Below are positions 16,501-24,468 of a DNA stretch of 34,509 nt, piece by piece. Below the pieces are notes generated by a model. It did no database searches and was not told the origin of the DNA. It worked only from the letters and a program-made list of their open reading frames with translations. The position numbers were made by a program, and so were the translations under genes. Each line of letters starts with the position of its first letter. Position 1 is the stretch's first letter. Origin of the DNA: Gp6-AA40 sp032156805 (GTDB lineage Bacteria; Acidobacteriota; Vicinamibacteria; Vicinamibacterales; UBA2999); the NCBI GenBank assembly GCA_032156805.1, contig JALDXQ010000064.1, positions 1 to 34,509 of the forward strand. The letters run 5' to 3'.

Positions 16501-17625
16501 GTGATCGCAGACCGCGGCATGTCGCGGTCACTCGCGATTTCAGCGATCCTTGATCCTGCCTTGAGCCGCAGAGGATATCTCGACTGGCTGCGTGGCCTCG
16601 CCGTGTTGATCATGGTGGAGGCGCACCTGTTCGACGCGTGGGTCCGCGCGATCGATCGACCTGAGCTGCCTTACCGGTGGGCGATCGCCATCGGCGGATA
16701 CAGCGCTCCATTGTTTCTGTTTCTCGCGGGTGTGACGATGGCTCTCGCGGCAGGGTCCCGGCTCCGCCGCGGGCTGACCACCTCGCAAACCGCGGCGCTC
16801 GCGCGACGGAGAGGCTGGCAGATACTCGGTCTCGCGTTTCTCTTCCGCCTTCAGTCCTTTCTCATCAGCGGCGGACCTTTTCCCGAAACGCTTCTGAAGG
16901 TCGACATCCTGAATGTCATGGGTCTCTCCATGGTGGTAGGTGCAATCGCGTGGGGCTCTGTGTCGCGGAACGTCTGGCGGGGTCCGGTGCTGATGCTGGT
17001 CGCACTGGGGTTCGTGGTGGTCACCCCCCTGGTCGGGACGGCACCCTCCGTTGCGGCACTCCCTTACCCCGTTGAGTGGTACTTCACGGCGGTGACCGGC
17101 TCCGGAGCGTTCACCTTGTTTCCGTGGCTGGCGTTTCTCCTCTGTGGGCTCGCCATCGGACTCTGGCTCGACCATGCACGAACCGATGAGGACGAGCGGC
17201 GGCTGCTCAAAGCCATGGCTGTTGCGGGGCCACTCATCTCCCTGATTGGATATCTCGCGACCTATCTGCCCCCGATTTACGCCGACACGACCTACTGGAC
17301 GGGGTCGCCCACGTTCTTTTTCGTGAGGCTTGGCGTTCTATTCACGGCGATCCCCTTCGGCTATGCGTGGAATGCGATCTTTCGCGGCTGGTCGCCGCTA
17401 CGTGACTTCGGCGTTGCCTCCCTCTTCGTCTACTGGGTCCACGTCGAGATGGTCTACGGGGTGGCAAGCCTCTGGCTGCACAAGACCCTCACGTTCGAGC
17501 AGGCTGTTCTGTCGTATCTCTGCTTCTGCGTGTTCCTGTTCGGGTTGGTCAAGCTCAAGGACAGGATCCTCCGGAGTCTGGCGCCGCCGTATTCCGGGAC
17601 CCTCGTTCCTTCACATACCGGGTAG
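16501..17625 (+). CDS. DUF1624/HGSNAT-like multi-pass membrane protein
   Basis: The 374-residue protein has about ten hydrophobic helices. It opens with RRGYLDWLRGLAVLIMVEAHLFDAW, the pattern of the DUF1624/heparan-glucosaminide N-acetyltransferase-like family, in which the histidine (H42) is the presumed acyl-transfer residue. SAPLFLFLAGVTMAL and SLFVYWVHVEMVYG, also typical, follow. Members move acyl groups from the cytoplasm to sugars or other acceptors across the membrane, but the acceptor here is unknown. The GTG start at 16501 follows an AGGGAGG only three bases away. The ATG at 16519 is a possible alternative, shortening the protein by six residues. Nine nt separate it from the FTR1 gene. 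Confidence 0.85.
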   Translation: MIADRGMSRSLAISAILDPALSRRGYLDWLRGLAVLIMVEAHLFDAWVRAIDRPELPYRWAIAIGGYSAPLFLFLAGVTMALAAGSRLRRGLTTSQTAALARRRGWQILGLAFLFRLQSFLISGGPFPETLLKVDILNVMGLSMVVGAIAWGSVSRNVWRGPVLMLVALGFVVVTPLVGTAPSVAALPYPVEWYFTAVTGSGAFTLFPWLAFLLCGLAIGLWLDHARTDEDERRLLKAMAVAGPLISLIGYLATYLPPIYADTTYWTGSPTFFFVRLGVLFTAIPFGYAWNAIFRGWSPLRDFGVASLFVYWVHVEMVYGVASLWLHKTLTFEQAVLSYLCFCVFLFGLVKLKDRILRSLAPPYSGTLVPSHTG

Positions 17626-17800
17626 GCTTCGGCCGACATCCGGTTCAGGTGTCCAACACACCCATCTGGCAAAAGACACGAATTCGTTGTCGAGGTCAAT
17701 TTCGTGTTAGCGGCACTAACTTCAAGCCATGCCATGAGTTGGACCAGAGAATGGTCTCTGTGGACGAGCTGGACTCGGGCGGAAAACCTCCAGAAACGGG

Positions 17801-17830
17801 TTGAGATTCAGGGCGAGTGGCCGCTACAAT
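17801..17830 (+). promoter_or_regulatory. Sigma-70-like promoter of the DGQHR gene
   Basis: TTGAGA (17801-17806) and TACAAT (17825-17830) are separated by 18 bases, one of the better promoter matches in the window. It places the transcript start near 17837 and so favours the ATG at 17877 over the GTG at 17817, which lies inside the promoter. The rest of the 17626-17876 gap shows only small hairpins (GTTAG/CTAAC, CAGAGA/TCTCTG). Confidence 0.55.
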
Positions 17831-17876
17831 TCGCCTCTTCTGTGAACGGAATCTTCCCAGACGGACAAATAAACGA

Positions 17877-19007
17877 ATGATTAACGTCGCCGCCATCCGT
17901 ATGCAGCAGTTCGGGGTACGGTTCTATCAGGCCTCGCTGACCGCTGGAGACATTGACAAGCTTGTGCGCTTCGAAGTGCTCAACTACGGTGAGTCCGGGC
18001 AACCGGTCCGTGGGGGCAACAAGAAGACGCCGTCGAAGGTGAACTGGGATCTGCTCGAACGCCGCATCGCCTCGAGCGAGAAGGCCTACCAGCGGCAGAT
18101 CATCAGGCGAAAGATCGACGAACTCGTGCAGTACTACGAGCAATGCCGGCAGGCGCGAGATCTTCCTTCGATCGCCGGCGCCGTGATCATCTCGTGCGAC
18201 GAGAAGCTGACGTTCGAGCCGGTGTCCGAGGGCGCCTCGATCGGTCGTCTCAAGGTTCCGGAACGCGAGGGCATCCTTCGCGCCATTGACGGTCAGCACC
18301 GCTTGCTTGCCTTGCACGCCGACATCGACAACATCAAGGACGAGGACTTCACAGTGCCGGCGATCATTTTCGATCGTTTGCCGGAAGACCACGTCGTGCA
18401 GATGTTTGTGACGATCAATGCGAAGCACACGCGTTTGAATGCGTCACACCTGGTCAGCCTCTCCGGGCGTCAGCTGTACCGGGACGATGCTCTGGCCGCC
18501 GCGCATGACGTCGTCCGCGCATTGAACGATCGAGAGGACTCGCCGCTGCACGGCGAGATCAAGCTGCTCGGCGTGGGCCATGGGCGCGTGGCGCAGGCGC
18601 CGCTCGCGCAGGAACTGAAGAAGTTGTTTGCCAGCGACGCGTTCGGAGGACCGCGCAAGTCGGCCGACTTTCGCGAGGACTCGAAGAAATTCTTCGTGAA
18701 CTACTTCAAACAGGTCTCGGTCGTCTTTGGTGTAGCGTGGAATGGCCGCAAATACAGCATCAAGTCAGCGACGGCGCTGCGTGCCTTCATTCGAGTGGCG
18801 CCCGATGTGGTGCGACGACTCGACCAGGAGCATGCCGATCGCAGCGACTATCGGGCGATTGGCCGAGTGATAGCCCCGTGGGGGCGTCGAATCGGGAACG
18901 TCAGATTCGAGAGCGAGGGCGTCTGGAAGCGCGCGGGTACAACCGTCGATTCGCTGGCCCGTGAACTCAAACTCGCTTTGGAGTATCCGGAAGGGGCGGG
19001 CGTCTAA
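17877..19007 (+). CDS. DGQHR-domain (DndB-like) protein
   Basis: The 376-residue protein carries the defining motif AIDGQHRLLAL (D138-R142) and the downstream FVTINAKHTRLNASHLVSL stretch (177-195) of the DGQHR family. This family includes DndB, the DNA-binding repressor of phosphorothioate modification, and DbpB-like proteins. DGQHR proteins share a ParB-like NTP-binding core, and the motif is thought to be catalytic or nucleotide binding. No dndA, C, D or E, restriction gene or transposase lies next to it, so this is an orphan with its own promoter. It could act in DNA modification control, in defence or as a general DNA-binding factor. The start is the ATG at 17877 because the GTG at 17817 lies within the promoter. 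Strong hairpins follow the stop. Confidence 0.85.
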   Translation: MINVAAIRMQQFGVRFYQASLTAGDIDKLVRFEVLNYGESGQPVRGGNKKTPSKVNWDLLERRIASSEKAYQRQIIRRKIDELVQYYEQCRQARDLPSIAGAVIISCDEKLTFEPVSEGASIGRLKVPEREGILRAIDGQHRLLALHADIDNIKDEDFTVPAIIFDRLPEDHVVQMFVTINAKHTRLNASHLVSLSGRQLYRDDALAAAHDVVRALNDREDSPLHGEIKLLGVGHGRVAQAPLAQELKKLFASDAFGGPRKSADFREDSKKFFVNYFKQVSVVFGVAWNGRKYSIKSATALRAFIRVAPDVVRRLDQEHADRSDYRAIGRVIAPWGRRIGNVRFESEGVWKRAGTTVDSLARELKLALEYPEGAGV

Positions 19008-19022
19008 GGCCGAAAAAGAATA

Positions 19023-19104
19023 CAGGACGGGGCGCCCGTTAAGGTGCCCCATCCTGCAAATGCCAGCCTGGCTCCCCCCAGCATTTACGGCGCCCTGCCG
19101 TAAA
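19023..19104. terminator. Two strong hairpins after the DGQHR gene
   Basis: CAGGA-C-GGGGC (19023-19033) pairs with GCCCC-A-TCCTG (19046-19056), with one C/A mismatch. The stem extends inward by a G-U and two G-C pairs to a six-base loop. TTTACGGC (19084-19091) pairs perfectly with GCCGTAAA (19097-19104) around GCCCT. Between them AAATGC and GCATTT, and GCCAG and CTGGC, can also pair. Neither stem is followed by a T run on the plus strand. On the minus strand the first is followed by a T-rich stretch. They may form a terminator or a small structured RNA. Confidence 0.5.
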
Positions 19105-19229
19105 CCACAGGCCGACCCGACGTAAAGAGGCAATGCACATGCCGCCCAATTTCCTCAGTAAAAACAACCGATCCGAGCTTCGAGGGCGCGCAGGAACGTG
19201 GGAAGAATTACACGACTGTCTTCACAGAG

Positions 19230-20003
19230 ATGCGCCTTGATTTGAATGCCGACGTAGGCGAGTCATTCGGCGCTTATAAGCTCGGCCAGGACGCGCTGCT
19301 GATGCCTGTCATTACGTCAGCCAACATCGCCTGCGGGTTCCACGCCGGCGACCCTGGAATCATGCGTGAGACCGTGGCACTGGCCCGGCGACATGGCGTG
19401 GCGGTCGGCGTCCATCCAGGTCTTCCCGACCTCGTGGGCTTCGGCCGGCGCGAGATGCGCGCGACAGACCGAGAAGTCGAGGACCTCGTCGTGTACCAGA
19501 TCGGCGCACTTGCAGCCGTCGCTGCCGCGCAAGGAGTCCGCCTGCAGCATGTGAAGCCGCACGGTGCGCTCTACAACATGGCGGTTCGAGATTCCGCACT
19601 GGCGAATGCCATCGCGCGCGCAACCGCGGCCGTGGATCCTACGCTGATCCTGTTTGGATTGCCTGGGTCCCAGTTGATTGCAGCAGGGCAACGTGCCGGG
19701 CTTCGGACGGCTCGCGAGGGATTCGCCGACCGCGCGTATCAGCCTGATGGCACTCTCGCGCCGAGGCATGTCCCCGGAGCAGTCATCGAGGATGCGGAGA
19801 TCGTCGTCCAGCGGGCCGTCTCCATGGCACGCGAACATACGGTCACGGCGATTGATGGTTCACGGATCGCGCTCGAGGTCGAGACGGTCTGCATGCACGG
19901 AGATACGCCAGGCGCGGCGCTCCTGGCATCACGCGTGCGTGCTGCCCTGACCGAGGCAGGTGTGACCATCCTGCCGGCAGGTGAGGCGAGCACCCTCAGC
20001 TAG
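19230..20003 (+). CDS. pxpA: 5-oxoprolinase subunit A (LamB/YcsF family)
   Basis: This 257-residue protein matches PxpA, which with PxpB and PxpC hydrolyses 5-oxoproline (pyroglutamate) to glutamate using ATP. Clear family motifs are DLNADVGESFG (4-14), NIACGFHAGDP (32-42), GVHPGLPDLVGFGRR (60-74) and QHVKPHGALYN (106-116). The length is as usual for the family (about 250). PxpB and PxpC are not adjacent, which is unusual because the three genes are usually together. A glutamate-yielding enzyme beside an arginine operon is a suggestive but unproven link. No good ribosome site precedes the ATG at 19230. The gene converges on fadD and their 3' ends overlap by 8 nt. Confidence 0.92.
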   Translation: MRLDLNADVGESFGAYKLGQDALLMPVITSANIACGFHAGDPGIMRETVALARRHGVAVGVHPGLPDLVGFGRREMRATDREVEDLVVYQIGALAAVAAAQGVRLQHVKPHGALYNMAVRDSALANAIARATAAVDPTLILFGLPGSQLIAAGQRAGLRTAREGFADRAYQPDGTLAPRHVPGAVIEDAEIVVQRAVSMAREHTVTAIDGSRIALEVETVCMHGDTPGAALLASRVRAALTEAGVTILPAGEASTLS

Positions 20004-21693
20004 GTCGCACCGTCTCTGCCACGAGCACGCGCCGCAGGACCTTTCCCACCATCGTCTTCGGCAGTTCCGTGCGGAACTCGACGTGTGCCGGCACCTTGTA
20101 GGGCGCCAGCCGCTCGCGACAATAGGACCGAATCTCCTGCGCGGTCGGTGCGGCGGCATCGCGCTTGAGAACGATCCAGGCCTTGGCCACTTCTCCCTTC
20201 GTGGCATCAGGAACTCCGGCCACGCCGACCTCGAGCACGGCCGGGTGTGTGGCGATGACCTCTTCGATCTCCCGCGGCCACACCTGAAATCCGCTCGTCT
20301 TCATCATGTCCTTCTTGCGGTCGACCAGGAACACGTACCCATCCGCGTCGATATAGGCGAGGTCTCCGGTGTGCAGCCAGAGACGGCCGTCGGTGGCGCC
20401 TCGAAGCGTATCCGCGGTTTCCGCCGGGTTGTTCCAGTATTCGGACATGTACTGCGGGGCGTGCATGATCAGCTCGCCGACTTCACCCACCGCCAGATCT
20501 ACGAGCCCTGTTTCGGCATCGACGATTCGGACGTCGACGTCGGGTAGCGGCAGACCGATCGATCCAATCTTGTTCGTGCCCTGAACCGGGTTCACGAGGC
20601 ACGCCATCATGCCTTCGGTGAGCGAATAGCCTTCGATGAGCCGTGCGCCGGTCTTCGCTTCGAACTGTTTTTTCGTCTCGGCCATGAGGGCGGCAGAACC
20701 TGAGAAACACAGCTTGATCGAGCTCAGGTCGATCTTCCCCGCTCGAACCTTCGGGTGGTTCAGGATCGCGGTGTACAGCGTCGGCACCCCGTTGAAGAAC
20801 GCTGGCTTCACCGCCTGGATCGTCTTGAGCAGATCGTCGATGTCGCGGGGATTGGGCACGAGCGAGATCGGGTTGGGCCCCAGAAAGGCCATTGGCTGGA
20901 CGCCCACGTTGCCATACACATGGAACAAGGGCAGCGGCAGCATGATGACGTCGACCCACGGCCTTTTCGCCGACTTGGTCCACTCATAGAGCTGCCTGCC
21001 AGCCGCGACGTAATGCCGATGAAGGCCGACAACGCCCTTTGGAGTCCCGGTCGTGCCGCCACTCGACAGAATCACCGCCTGATCGTCCGGGCCGACGGTT
21101 ACCTGTGGTCGCGGCGCCGTGCGGTTCGCGCGAATGAGGTCGCTCAGCCAGAGGTCGCCTTGCCCTATCTGAATGCGATGACCGTCTTTGCGTTCCTTGA
21201 ACAGGGTGAAGAGCACGCGCAGAACCGGGGGGAGGTACTCCTTGATCGACGTCGCGATGACGTGGGGCAGGCCGACGCGTGCCTGCACGCGCTTCACGCG
21301 TCCATAGAATGGCGTCAGCGTGACGATCGCCTTGACGCGAATCGCGTCGAGCATTTGCTCGAGCTCGCGCTCGCTGTAGGTTGGATTGACGCCAACGGCG
21401 ATTGCCCCGACCTTCCACGCGCCGAACTGCGCGACGAGGAATTGCGGGCAGTTCGGGAGCAGCAGCCCCACTCGATCGCCCTTGCGTACACCAAGCGTCC
21501 ACAAGGCAGCCGCGAACGCAGTGCTCTCGGCCTCGAGCTGACCGTACGAGACGGTCGTGCCCTTGAAGAGCAGCGCCGTCTTCTCACCGTGATCGCGGGC
21601 GAGCCCGGTCAGATAGTCGACGAGCGTGCGGTCGGGATACGGGGCGAGCGTCTGCGGGACGTCTTGGTCGTAATGCGCCAGCCAGGCCTTCAC
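19996..21693 (-). CDS. fadD: Long-chain fatty acid--CoA ligase-type AMP-forming enzyme
   Basis: This 565-residue member of the ANL (acyl-CoA synthetase) superfamily activates carboxylic acids to acyl-CoA through an acyl-AMP. Visible core motifs are A3 SSGGTTGTPKGVV (210-222), A5 EGYSLTEGM, A7/A8 HTGDLAYIDADGYVFLVDRKKDMMKTSG and A10 PKTMVGKVLRR with the catalytic lysine at about K551. Length and motifs fit FadD-type long- or medium-chain ligases; the chain length is not predictable. It begins with GTG nine bases after the argF stop and on the same strand, so it is probably transcribed as the last gene of the arginine operon. A functional link to arginine synthesis is not obvious. Its 3' end overlaps pxpA by 8 nt in convergent orientation. 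Confidence 0.93.
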   Translation of the reverse strand: MKAWLAHYDQDVPQTLAPYPDRTLVDYLTGLARDHGEKTALLFKGTTVSYGQLEAESTAFAAALWTLGVRKGDRVGLLLPNCPQFLVAQFGAWKVGAIAVGVNPTYSERELEQMLDAIRVKAIVTLTPFYGRVKRVQARVGLPHVIATSIKEYLPPVLRVLFTLFKERKDGHRIQIGQGDLWLSDLIRANRTAPRPQVTVGPDDQAVILSSGGTTGTPKGVVGLHRHYVAAGRQLYEWTKSAKRPWVDVIMLPLPLFHVYGNVGVQPMAFLGPNPISLVPNPRDIDDLLKTIQAVKPAFFNGVPTLYTAILNHPKVRAGKIDLSSIKLCFSGSAALMAETKKQFEAKTGARLIEGYSLTEGMMACLVNPVQGTNKIGSIGLPLPDVDVRIVDAETGLVDLAVGEVGELIMHAPQYMSEYWNNPAETADTLRGATDGRLWLHTGDLAYIDADGYVFLVDRKKDMMKTSGFQVWPREIEEVIATHPAVLEVGVAGVPDATKGEVAKAWIVLKRDAAAPTAQEIRSYCRERLAPYKVPAHVEFRTELPKTMVGKVLRRVLVAETVRPS

Positions 21694-21702
21694 GAGTGAA
21701 TT

Positions 21703-22653
21703 CTAGCCGACCAGCATCGACAACAAGGCTTTCTGCGTGTGGAGCCGGTTCTCTGCCTGATCGAAGACCACTGACGCCGACGAGTCGATGACGTCGGAGG
21801 TCACTTCTTCACCCCGGTGTGCGGGCAGGCAGTGCATGAAGATCGCGTCGCCGTGCGCGGCCGCCATGAGGCCGCCGTTCACTTGGTATGGTGCAAATAC
21901 TCGACGACGGTCGGCTGCCTCTGCCTCCTCGCCCATCGACGTCCACACATCCGTGTAGACGGCATCGACATCGGCGACAGCGCGACGTGGTTCGGTGAAG
22001 CGAGTGACCGTGGCGCCGTCTCGAGCGACCTGCATGGCCGCGTTCACGACGTTGTCCGGCAGCTGGTAACCCGGAGGTGAGGCGACGCGCACGGAGACGC
22101 CCAACATGCACGACACCTGAACGAGGGACGTGGCGACGTTGTTGCCATCACCGATGAACGCGATCGTGCGACCGCGGCAATCATCCCATCGCTCTCGCAT
22201 CGTCAACGCGTCGGCGAGCGCCTGGCAAGGATGTTCCTCGTCGGTCAGAGCGTTGATGACGTGAAGGTCGCGTCCGGCGGCCGCCAGTGTCGCCGCTTTT
22301 TCCTGGGCAAAAGTTCGGATGACCAGTGCACGGACCCAGCGCTCCAGATTTCGAGCGATGTCCTGCAGCGGTTCCCGTGTGCCTTCGGCCAACGACGACG
22401 GCAGATGCAGGGTGTCGCCGCCAAGCTCGCGAATGGCGATCTCGAATGTGGAACGAGTGCGGAGCGAGGGCTTCTCGAAGAGCAGTGCGACGTGCATCCC
22501 GGCCAGCGCCGTGGCAGAAGGCGCTCTCGGGCCCAGCCGGCGGTCGGCCTTTATCTGGGCGGAGATGCGCAGCAGTCGGTCGAGATCGTCAGACGACAGA
22601 TCGAGAATCGACAGGAAGTCCTTGCCGAATCGTGTCTGCGCGCGGCTCTCCAT
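21703..22653 (-). CDS. argF: Ornithine carbamoyltransferase
   Basis: The enzyme (316 residues) joins carbamoyl phosphate and ornithine to give citrulline. The carbamoyl-phosphate motif is FEKPSLRTR (59-67), the S-x-R-T-R variant seen in many ornithine transcarbamoylases. The second site is HPCQALAD (141-148). The ornithine-binding segments are DVWTSMG (235-241) and HCLPAHRGEE (274-283), with the C275-L-P loop that marks ornithine rather than acetyl- or succinyl-ornithine enzymes. It acts as a cytoplasmic trimer. Its ATG overlaps the argJ stop by one base (TAATG), so it is coupled to the operon. It lies two steps upstream of ArgH in the pathway. Confidence 0.95.
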   Translation of the reverse strand: MESRAQTRFGKDFLSILDLSSDDLDRLLRISAQIKADRRLGPRAPSATALAGMHVALLFEKPSLRTRSTFEIAIRELGGDTLHLPSSLAEGTREPLQDIARNLERWVRALVIRTFAQEKAATLAAAGRDLHVINALTDEEHPCQALADALTMRERWDDCRGRTIAFIGDGNNVATSLVQVSCMLGVSVRVASPPGYQLPDNVVNAAMQVARDGATVTRFTEPRRAVADVDAVYTDVWTSMGEEAEAADRRRVFAPYQVNGGLMAAAHGDAIFMHCLPAHRGEEVTSDVIDSSASVVFDQAENRLHTQKALLSMLVG

Positions 22654-23891
22654 TACGTACGGTACTCGCCGTTGATGCGGATGTACTCGGCGCTCAGATC
22701 GCAGGTCCAGATGGTGGCCGATTGGTGTCCGCCTGTCCCGAGACTGACCTCGATCTGGATCTCCTTACCCGTCAGGTGTTCGGCCGCGCGTGGCGCAGCA
22801 TCGTCGTGCGGCAGCCCGTTCTCGAACAGCAGCACGTTGCCGACATGGACGGTGGCACGTTGCACGTCGAACTTCACACCCGACCGTCCGGCAGCGGCGA
22901 CGATGCGGCCCCAGTTCGGGTCGGCGCCGTGAACGGCCGTCTTGACCAGTGGAGAATTGGCGATCGTGCGTGCCACCTGACGCGCATCGTCGATGCTGCG
23001 CGCGTCGCGGACGGTGATGTTGATCAACTTGGTTGCGCCCTCACCACCGCGTACGATGCCGATCGCGAGCTCTCTCGACACGGCAAGGAACGCTTCGATG
23101 AGAGCGGGGTAGAGCTCGTCATCGACCGTGACACCGCTCGCGCCTGATGCCAGGGCAAACAGGGAGTCGTTGGTCGAGCACTCGCCGTCAACGGTGATGG
23201 CGTTGAACGTGTCGCGACCGGACTCGCGCAACGCGCGATCGAGCAGCGCCGGACTGACGCGCGCGTCAGTCGTGAGAAAGGCGAGCATCGTGGCCATGTT
23301 GGGCTCGATCATGCCTGAGCCCTTCGCGGTGCCGCCGACGGTAAACGAGCCGCGCGCCGTCTGGACCGTGACGGCGCACTCCTTGGGAAACGGGTCCGTC
23401 GTCATGATGGCGCGCGCCGTCTCGCTGCCCTTGCCACGGGCCAGCGCTGCGACGGCACCCCGAATCCCCGAGGAGACGCGGTCCATCTTGAGGTTGACGC
23501 CGATCACCCCGGTGGAGGCGACGAGCACTTCGCTCGAATCGCACGCGAGGGCGGTCGCGACGTCGGCGGCCATGCGGGCCGCATCCGACATTCCCTGGTC
23601 GCCGGTGCAGGCGTTGGCGCAACCGCTGTTCACGACAATCGCCCGCGCGACGCCACCGCTGCGCGCGAGATGCTGCTTCGATACGAGCACCGGCGCCGCT
23701 TGCGCGAGGTTGGTCGTGAAGAGCCCGGCCGCAGATGCTGCCGTGTCGGCCACAATCACCGTCAGATCGAGCGCATTGGCTTTGGCCTTGATTCCACAGT
23801 GGAGCGCAGCCGACTGGAAACCTGCGGGTGCCGTGACGCCCCCTTCAATGGGCGTGATCGTCAAATCCCGAACGGTGGTTGCTTCAGGCAT
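22653..23891 (-). CDS. argJ: Glutamate N-acetyltransferase / ornithine acetyltransferase ArgJ
   Basis: This 412-residue protein recycles the acetyl group from N-acetylornithine to glutamate, and in bifunctional forms also makes N-acetylglutamate from acetyl-CoA. It is made as a precursor that cuts itself before a threonine. The site is present in KGSGMIEPNMATMLAFLTTDA, cleaving between A200 and T201 so that T201 becomes the nucleophile. The oxyanion STGVIG segment is at about 126-131 and GEGATK with the C-terminal EYIRINGEYRT end are also present. A separate GNAT N-acetylglutamate synthase precedes it in the operon (8-nt overlap), suggesting that this ArgJ mainly does the recycling step. It overlaps argF by one base. 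Confidence 0.95.
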   Translation of the reverse strand: MPEATTVRDLTITPIEGGVTAPAGFQSAALHCGIKAKANALDLTVIVADTAASAAGLFTTNLAQAAPVLVSKQHLARSGGVARAIVVNSGCANACTGDQGMSDAARMAADVATALACDSSEVLVASTGVIGVNLKMDRVSSGIRGAVAALARGKGSETARAIMTTDPFPKECAVTVQTARGSFTVGGTAKGSGMIEPNMATMLAFLTTDARVSPALLDRALRESGRDTFNAITVDGECSTNDSLFALASGASGVTVDDELYPALIEAFLAVSRELAIGIVRGGEGATKLINITVRDARSIDDARQVARTIANSPLVKTAVHGADPNWGRIVAAAGRSGVKFDVQRATVHVGNVLLFENGLPHDDAAPRAAEHLTGKEIQIEVSLGTGGHQSATIWTCDLSAEYIRINGEYRT

Positions 23892-24468
23892 GGGCGGAAT
23901 GGGCAGGCACCTGCGTTGCCTGCACGCGAATGAGCGGCAACATCACCGCGTACTGTCCACAGTGGCGGAACTGGGCACACGTGCGGCAGTCGGCCTCGAT
24001 CTTTTCCGGCACCCAGGTGTGCGGCACGATCGAGAAGCCGAGCTGAACGAAGTATCCCGGCGTGTGGGTGAACGCCGTCAACGACTCGAAGTCCGAGGCG
24101 AGGGCGCGTTTTTCGAGTTCCCGCACGAGGCGGCGGCCGACTCCACACGAGCGGGCGCCACCCGCCACGACCAGCGAGCGCACCTCTGCAACCCGCCGGC
24201 TCAGAGGGGCGAGATCGGCACAACCAACAACTCGTCCGTTCTCGACCGCCACGATGAAGCGCGCGATACGAGCCGCGATGTCTTCACGGCTTCGTGGCAA
24301 GAGCCGTCCCTCGGTCATGTGAGTCGACACCAGCCGATGGATCGCGTCGATGTCTGCGTCGCACGCCATGCGCACGATCGACTCGACGCCGACCACGTCT
24401 TGGTCGGCCACTTCGACCGCTGCCGGTCGTGACTTCAATTCGTCAACACCAATCAGGGTGGGGCTCAT
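23884..24468 (-). CDS. argA: GNAT-type N-acetylglutamate synthase (short ArgA)
   Basis: The protein of 194 residues is a single GNAT domain without the amino-acid-kinase half of classical ArgA. It resembles the short N-acetylglutamate synthases of the actinobacterial (Rv2747-like) type. The acetyl-CoA loop is in VRSLVVAGGARSCGVGRRLVREL, and the C-terminal part has the family signature WVPEKIEADCRTC-x3-RHCGQYAV with four cysteines that may bind a metal. It would start the pathway by acetylating glutamate. Gene order inside the arginine operon supports this. The ATG overlaps the argD stop (ATGA). The gene symbol reflects function rather than classical architecture. Confidence 0.85.
   Translation of the reverse strand: MSPTLIGVDELKSRPAAVEVADQDVVGVESIVRMACDADIDAIHRLVSTHMTEGRLLPRSREDIAARIARFIVAVENGRVVGCADLAPLSRRVAEVRSLVVAGGARSCGVGRRLVRELEKRALASDFESLTAFTHTPGYFVQLGFSIVPHTWVPEKIEADCRTCAQFRHCGQYAVMLPLIRVQATQVPAHSAHA

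Noticed and set aside
17626..19229. Defence island or mobile element around the DGQHR gene
   Set aside because: No integrase, transposase, restriction, dnd genes, target-site duplications or attachment-like repeats are visible, and base usage is like the neighbours.
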